Source of the DNA: Papio anubis
Lineage: Eukaryota; Chordata; Mammalia; Primates; Cercopithecidae
DNA length: 64,000 nucleotides
Assembly (NCBI RefSeq): GCF_008728515.1
Contig: NC_044978.1
Location: forward strand, 141,965,787-142,029,786
Direction of reading: 5' to 3'
Shown here piece by piece: positions 60,399-64,000 of this stretch. Every line of letters starts with the position of its first letter. The first letter of the stretch is position 1. The translations under genes were made by a program, and so were the position numbers. The notes under the pieces are model-generated. The model saw nothing but the letters and a program-made list of their open reading frames with translations. It made no database searches and was not told the origin of the DNA.

Positions 60399-62086
60399 AC
60401 CATCTAGGTATTCTTTCTTTGGGTATAGTAATACTGTTGCCTACGTAATGGCATTTTTCGTATTTAACAATACCACACTTGGATTTCCAAACTACCCTTT
60501 AAGCATTGATTTGGGAAAAATCTGGTCCTTGAGCAAGTTTCTATATATAGCTCATTTTATCATTTATGTGTTAAATTTAGTAGTTCAACTCTTAGAGGCT
60601 TCTGTTATGTTGAAGTTCAAGTAATTCTCTTACCAGTAATAGATAACAGGGATGTAGGCCATATATTTTAGAGATTTCCATCTAGGGGAATGGGGATTTC
60701 TTTTCCAAAGATTGTGTTTTAAAGTTTCAGTTACCAATTTACTTCCATCTAACTGCTCGTTTTATACAAATGCTATTTCAGTTAGATATTATTGGAGCAT
60801 ATATAGACTTTTTAAAATTTTAACAAATTCTGTAAGCCGTTTCCTCATTTAGATGTACTGATGCTACTTGATGTCAGCTTAAGTAAGTTATACAGTAGAT
60901 TTTCCTTTCTGCGACCTTGCATATATTGATGCAATATGTGGGCACTGATGTGGTAGAATATAATACGGTCTGTTAATATAGGATTTACTCTATTAAACAG
61001 CAAAATATAAAGGCAGAGTAAGCATCTTTTGCCTGGAGTTGATTTCTAGTTAGCACAGACACATTTTATAGCATTATATATTCATCTTACAGGTCCTGAA
61101 TTGATAAATAAATTGTGATGACAAAGAAACATGATTATGTCAAGATAAGGATGAAAGGGCTCAGAGAAAAGAAAAACGTTTGTTTTATTCTGTGTTTTGG
61201 AATGACTCTTTGAATAATTGCAAATTATCTACACAAAGTCCCAGAAAAATAGCTTAATCATATTGAATAATTTAATTGACAATATGACAATAATTGATAA
61301 AATATAACTTAAATTATATTTTAAGTATCATTGTAGTAAATGCTTTCTTTATATTCTGTTATTTTTTGCAGGCTATTCTGTCCAGTTAGATACTCTTAAC
61401 ATTTGTAATGTTAGGCCAATGTCTGCCTATCAAGTGTGTCACAAATAAGCAAGTTTTCTAAGAATTTCTTCCCCAGAAGGCTAATTTTTAAAACTTTGTG
61501 GCTTGATGCTCTCTCCTAGTAGATGTGATGCATTCAGAATTTGTACATACTTTTCTAAGCCATAAAGCTAATGCATAGTATCCCATGGATACAAAGATTT
61601 TTCCCATATTGGAGAAATTATATACTAATTGAGGAAACTATATTCTAACAAACTATTCTTTCTTCACCAGAATAATAGTTCTGCATAGCCTTGGAAGTTC
61701 TGTAAGGTAACTCAAAGAGTCAACAAAAGATTGGTGGCTGGTGAAAGAGTGGGAGTATAAAGTTGCTAATGTAGTAATATTTATTGATTACTTTTTGGTA
61801 TCATTTACTTGGCTAATTATTGTAGTAGTCTTGTAGGTTAAAGCTGGTAGCTCTGTTTCCCAGCTGATATAATTGAGTTTCAGGGAGTGGTTAAATTATT
61901 TACTCTAGATCAGTTTATTGGTTTTTTAATGTAAACAAGATCTCTTCTCAGTTGACCACATGACTATCTCCTCTCAATTCTCTTTCCGAATTATTTACCC
62001 TGACCAGTTATTACATACTCCTTTCACTTTTAGTGTTCTAGATTTTATACTAGGTTTAAGATATCAACATTGTGCCACCCTGTAAT
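60399..62086. other. Intronic stretch with a MIR remnant
   Basis: A minus-strand MIR is likely at 61778-61930 (gctctgtttcccagctgata, gagtttcagggagtggttaa). The rest is unassigned. Confidence 0.4.
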
Positions 62087-62091
62087 CCATG

Positions 62092-62539
62092 TGTAGTAGA
62101 TTCCTAGGGCTCCTGTAACAAAGTACCGCAAATTGGGTGCCTTAAAACAGCAGAAATGTATTGCATCACACTTCTACACTTTAGAAGTCCAAAATTTAGT
62201 AGTCAAGCAGGGTCTTGTTTCTTCTGAGACCCTGAGTAGAATCCTTCCATGCCTCTTCCTAGCTGCCGGTGGCTATCAATCCTTGACATTCCTTGGCTTG
62301 CAGCAGCAGCACTCCAATCCCTGCCTCTGTTGTCTTGGGGCATTCTTCTTCCATATCTCTCTCTGCTTGTTTTATAAGGAGACCAGCCATATTGGAATAA
62401 AGGTCTACCCTATTCCAGTATGTTTTCATCCTAATTCCGTTGTACAACCCTATTTCCAAGTAAGTTATCATTCTAAGGTTCTGAGGATTGGGATTTTAGC
62501 ATATTATTTTGGGGAGACAAAATTTTTCAACCCATAACA
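62092..62539 (-). mobile_element. MLT1-type MaLR LTR with perfect TSD, antisense
   Basis: Complement of MLT1 from TGTAGTAGATTCCTAGGGCT to CAACCCATAACA. A perfect 5-bp duplication ccatg lies at 62087-62091 and 62540-62544, retained despite strong divergence. The 134-codon plus-strand frame across it is chance. Confidence 0.9.
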
Positions 62540-62683
62540 CCATGTGTATCACATTTGAAAAACGTACATTCATTTTTATAAATTGTGTTTTTTGGCATCA
62601 TGTTCTCGACTTTATCTCAAAGGAGATCACAAATAATGATTATATGAGTATAACTTTTGTACATTTTCCCTCCCTCCCTCCTT

Positions 62684-62890
62684 TTTTTTTTTTTTTTTTA
62701 AGACAGGTTCTCACTCCGTTGGTCAGGTTGGAGTGCAGTAGCACATTCATGGCTCACTGTAACCTCAAACTCTTGGGATCAATCGATTCTCCCACTTCAG
62801 TTTCTGGAGTAGCTGGAACTACAAAAGCCCACCACTATACCTGGTTAACTATTTTTTGTAGAGATGGGTATAAACCACTATACCTGGCCC
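62684..62890 (-). mobile_element. AluJ-like element with internal deletion, antisense
   Basis: T-run then aagacaggttctcactccgt, ggagtgcagtagcacattca and gtagctggaactacaaaagc. After gtagagatggg about 90 bp are missing before the terminal accactatacctggccc. Divergence fits an old AluJ. Confidence 0.8.
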
Positions 62891-63197
62891 ACTTTTGTAA
62901 CTTTTCCAAGTGTTTCTCTAAGTTTGTTTCAAGAATATAAGATATTGTAAGAAAAATGGAGTGTCATCAAATAATTGTGAGACATATGGAGTTTTTCTAC
63001 ATTTTTATGCACTATTCTTGGGACCTGGTATTCATTAGGATTGTTAAAGTCGCTGAGAAGTCCTGTGTAAAATCTATTAAATGTAACCCAAAGTTCCCCA
63101 AACACGTTTGATATTGGAGACATTTTATTATGTAATACTTGTTATTTTACAGAACTATCTTGGGAAAGGCCACCTTAGGAGATTATAATATACATGC
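62891..63197. other. Unassigned intronic sequence
   Basis: No element recognised. Confidence 0.4.
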
Positions 63198-63345
63198 TGA
63201 TATGGTTTGGCTGTGTGCCCACCCAAATCTAATCTTTAATTCCCACGTGTTTTGGGAATGACATGGTGAGAGGTCATTGAATCATGGGGACAGGTCTTTC
63301 TATGCTGTTCTCGTGATAGTAAGTCTCAAAAGAGCTGATGGTTAT
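63198..63345 (+). mobile_element. THE1/MST LTR, 5' part only
   Basis: TGATATGGTTTGGCTGTGTG through gaatcatggggacaggtctt to agagctgatggtt is the first roughly 150 bp of a THE1-type LTR, with a short internal deletion. The 3' portion is absent. Confidence 0.85.
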
Positions 63346-64000
63346 TATACTTATCTTGAAGGCAATTTCTACATAATTTATAAAGAGATCATACAGATTA
63401 TTCTCAAAGTATCTAAGTATTTTTGCTGTTTTATAGCCTTATCTCAGGAAACATAAAGGAAAAAAGGTTATATTATTGTAATAGGTATAACAAGGGAATC
63501 GTGTAATACATTTTAGAAATACTTTTGTGGAAAATAGTTAAATTAAGAAGGTTCCTCATTAATGATACTAGTCATTTTATTGTGTTACTGATAAAGTGAT
63601 ACCCCTGAAGCAATTGAAATATGTAAGGCTGAGGAAACTTGAGATAAAAGCCCCAGAATGCTATACTTTGGATCTTTTTTGCGTGTGTTTTCTCCTGTTG
63701 TCTGTTATGTCAGGCATTATGCCTACTTTTTTTTTTTTTCTATTTTCCTGGTGCTTTAATCACTAATCTTACCTCTCATTATTTTTTAAAAATATACTCT
63801 ACACTGGAAACCTGATGATGAGGGCTATTCAATTGTTTTTAAAATAATAAACCTGCAAAAGCTTTTTTAAATGCTTTTTTCCTGCAGATTCTTAAGCATA
63901 TTTTTCTCCCTGGTTGAAATTACTAGTTCAGTGACCTTTGTCAATTTGGTAAAATGTTTCTGTAGTATGTTCCTTAAAATGATTATTTTTGTGTAAGACA
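63346..64000. other. Unassigned intronic sequence at window end
   Basis: AT-rich, with a T-run near 63727-63739. No gene, splice site or recognised repeat is supported. Confidence 0.4.

Larger units (their letters stand above)
19212..64000 (+). other. KCTD8: KCTD8 intron 1 (5' part; runs off the window)
   Basis: No ORF or splice acceptor with KCTD8 C-terminal coding sequence appears between the donor and the window end. The intron is therefore longer than 44.8 kb, in keeping with the very long first intron known for this gene. It contains only repeats and unannotated unique sequence. Confidence 0.85.

Noticed and set aside
62133..62940. 134- and 143-codon plus-strand frames
   Set aside because: They run across an MLT1 LTR and an AluJ remnant; composition and position explain them.
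19212..64000. Search for KCTD8 exon 2 or another gene in the intron
   Set aside because: No frame encodes anything like the KCTD8 C-terminal region or another known protein with splice sites.
1..64000. CRISPR array, tRNA, rRNA, snRNA or mitochondrial insertion
   Set aside because: No regularly spaced repeats, no cloverleaf or snRNA-like sequence and no mitochondrial gene sequence were recognised on either strand by eye.
1..64000. Strand bias of LTRs and L1s relative to KCTD8
   Set aside because: LTR elements in the intron are about evenly split between strands; too few elements to claim selection.

Overview
The window is primate nuclear DNA: AT-rich, dense in Alu, L1, L2, MIR, MaLR and ERV remnants, with one GC-rich CpG island. 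The two youngest Alus (about 44.56 and 47.27 kb) carry variants I associate with Old World monkey AluY subfamilies (for example ggcttgagcc near the 5' end, ccacctcgcccgg, and a ccggatctcagc segment). The source is therefore probably a cercopithecid (macaque, baboon or guenon type) rather than human or ape. That call rests on recognition by eye, not on a search.

Only one real protein-coding segment is present: exon 1 of KCTD8 on the + strand. The start codon is at 18254 and a consensus GTAAGT donor begins at 19212. It encodes residues 1-319 plus the first base of codon 320: a BTB/T1 domain, an acidic/Ser/Gly/Ala linker and the H1 domain of a GABA-B receptor auxiliary subunit. Exon 2, which carries the C-terminal H2 region, is not in the window, so 19212-64000 is all intron 1. 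Positions 1 to about 17.6 kb are upstream flank. The CpG island (about 17.64-19.34 kb) holds GC boxes, a palindromic CRE (TGACGTCA), candidate upstream ORFs and an RE1-like motif inside the coding sequence.

Upstream flank, in order: an antisense L1 ORF2 fragment (1 to about 690), a (CA)n tract, a THE1/MST LTR (2893-3251), MIR, an Alu with a 12-bp target-site duplication (4900-5215), a TIR DNA transposon (7413-8000), a solo ERVK-type LTR (8721-9586), an MLT1 LTR holding a compound CA/GA microsatellite (about 9.78-10.44 kb), an MST-type LTR (11899-12304), a 70-bp L1 3' stub (about 13643-13713), a hAT MITE (about 13.78-14.09 kb), then mostly unique sequence up to the promoter.

Intron 1, in order: about 3.7 kb of largely unique sequence with a G4-prone tract; a perfect 74-bp tandem duplication (22934-23081); Alus at 24.25, 27.27, 44.56, 47.27 and 62.68 kb; two L1PA-like 3' ends whose 5' termini are inverted (25.1-25.75 and 53.2-53.59 kb); MLT1 and THE1 LTRs (31.4 and 33.1 kb); a solo LTR7 with perfect TSDs (35839-36290); an L1 ORF2 fragment with a 21-T expansion (41.48-41.98 kb); an old LINE block with a local duplication of about 212 bp (45.16 and 46.12 kb); MER20; a 93-bp insertion flanked by 22-bp direct repeats (55.27-55.40 kb); an MST provirus with perfect TSDs (57238-59400); and further MLT1 and THE1 LTRs. 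No RNA gene, CRISPR array, viral or plasmid locus, or second gene is supported. I found no new biological system; the best observations are small structural rearrangements and promoter motifs.
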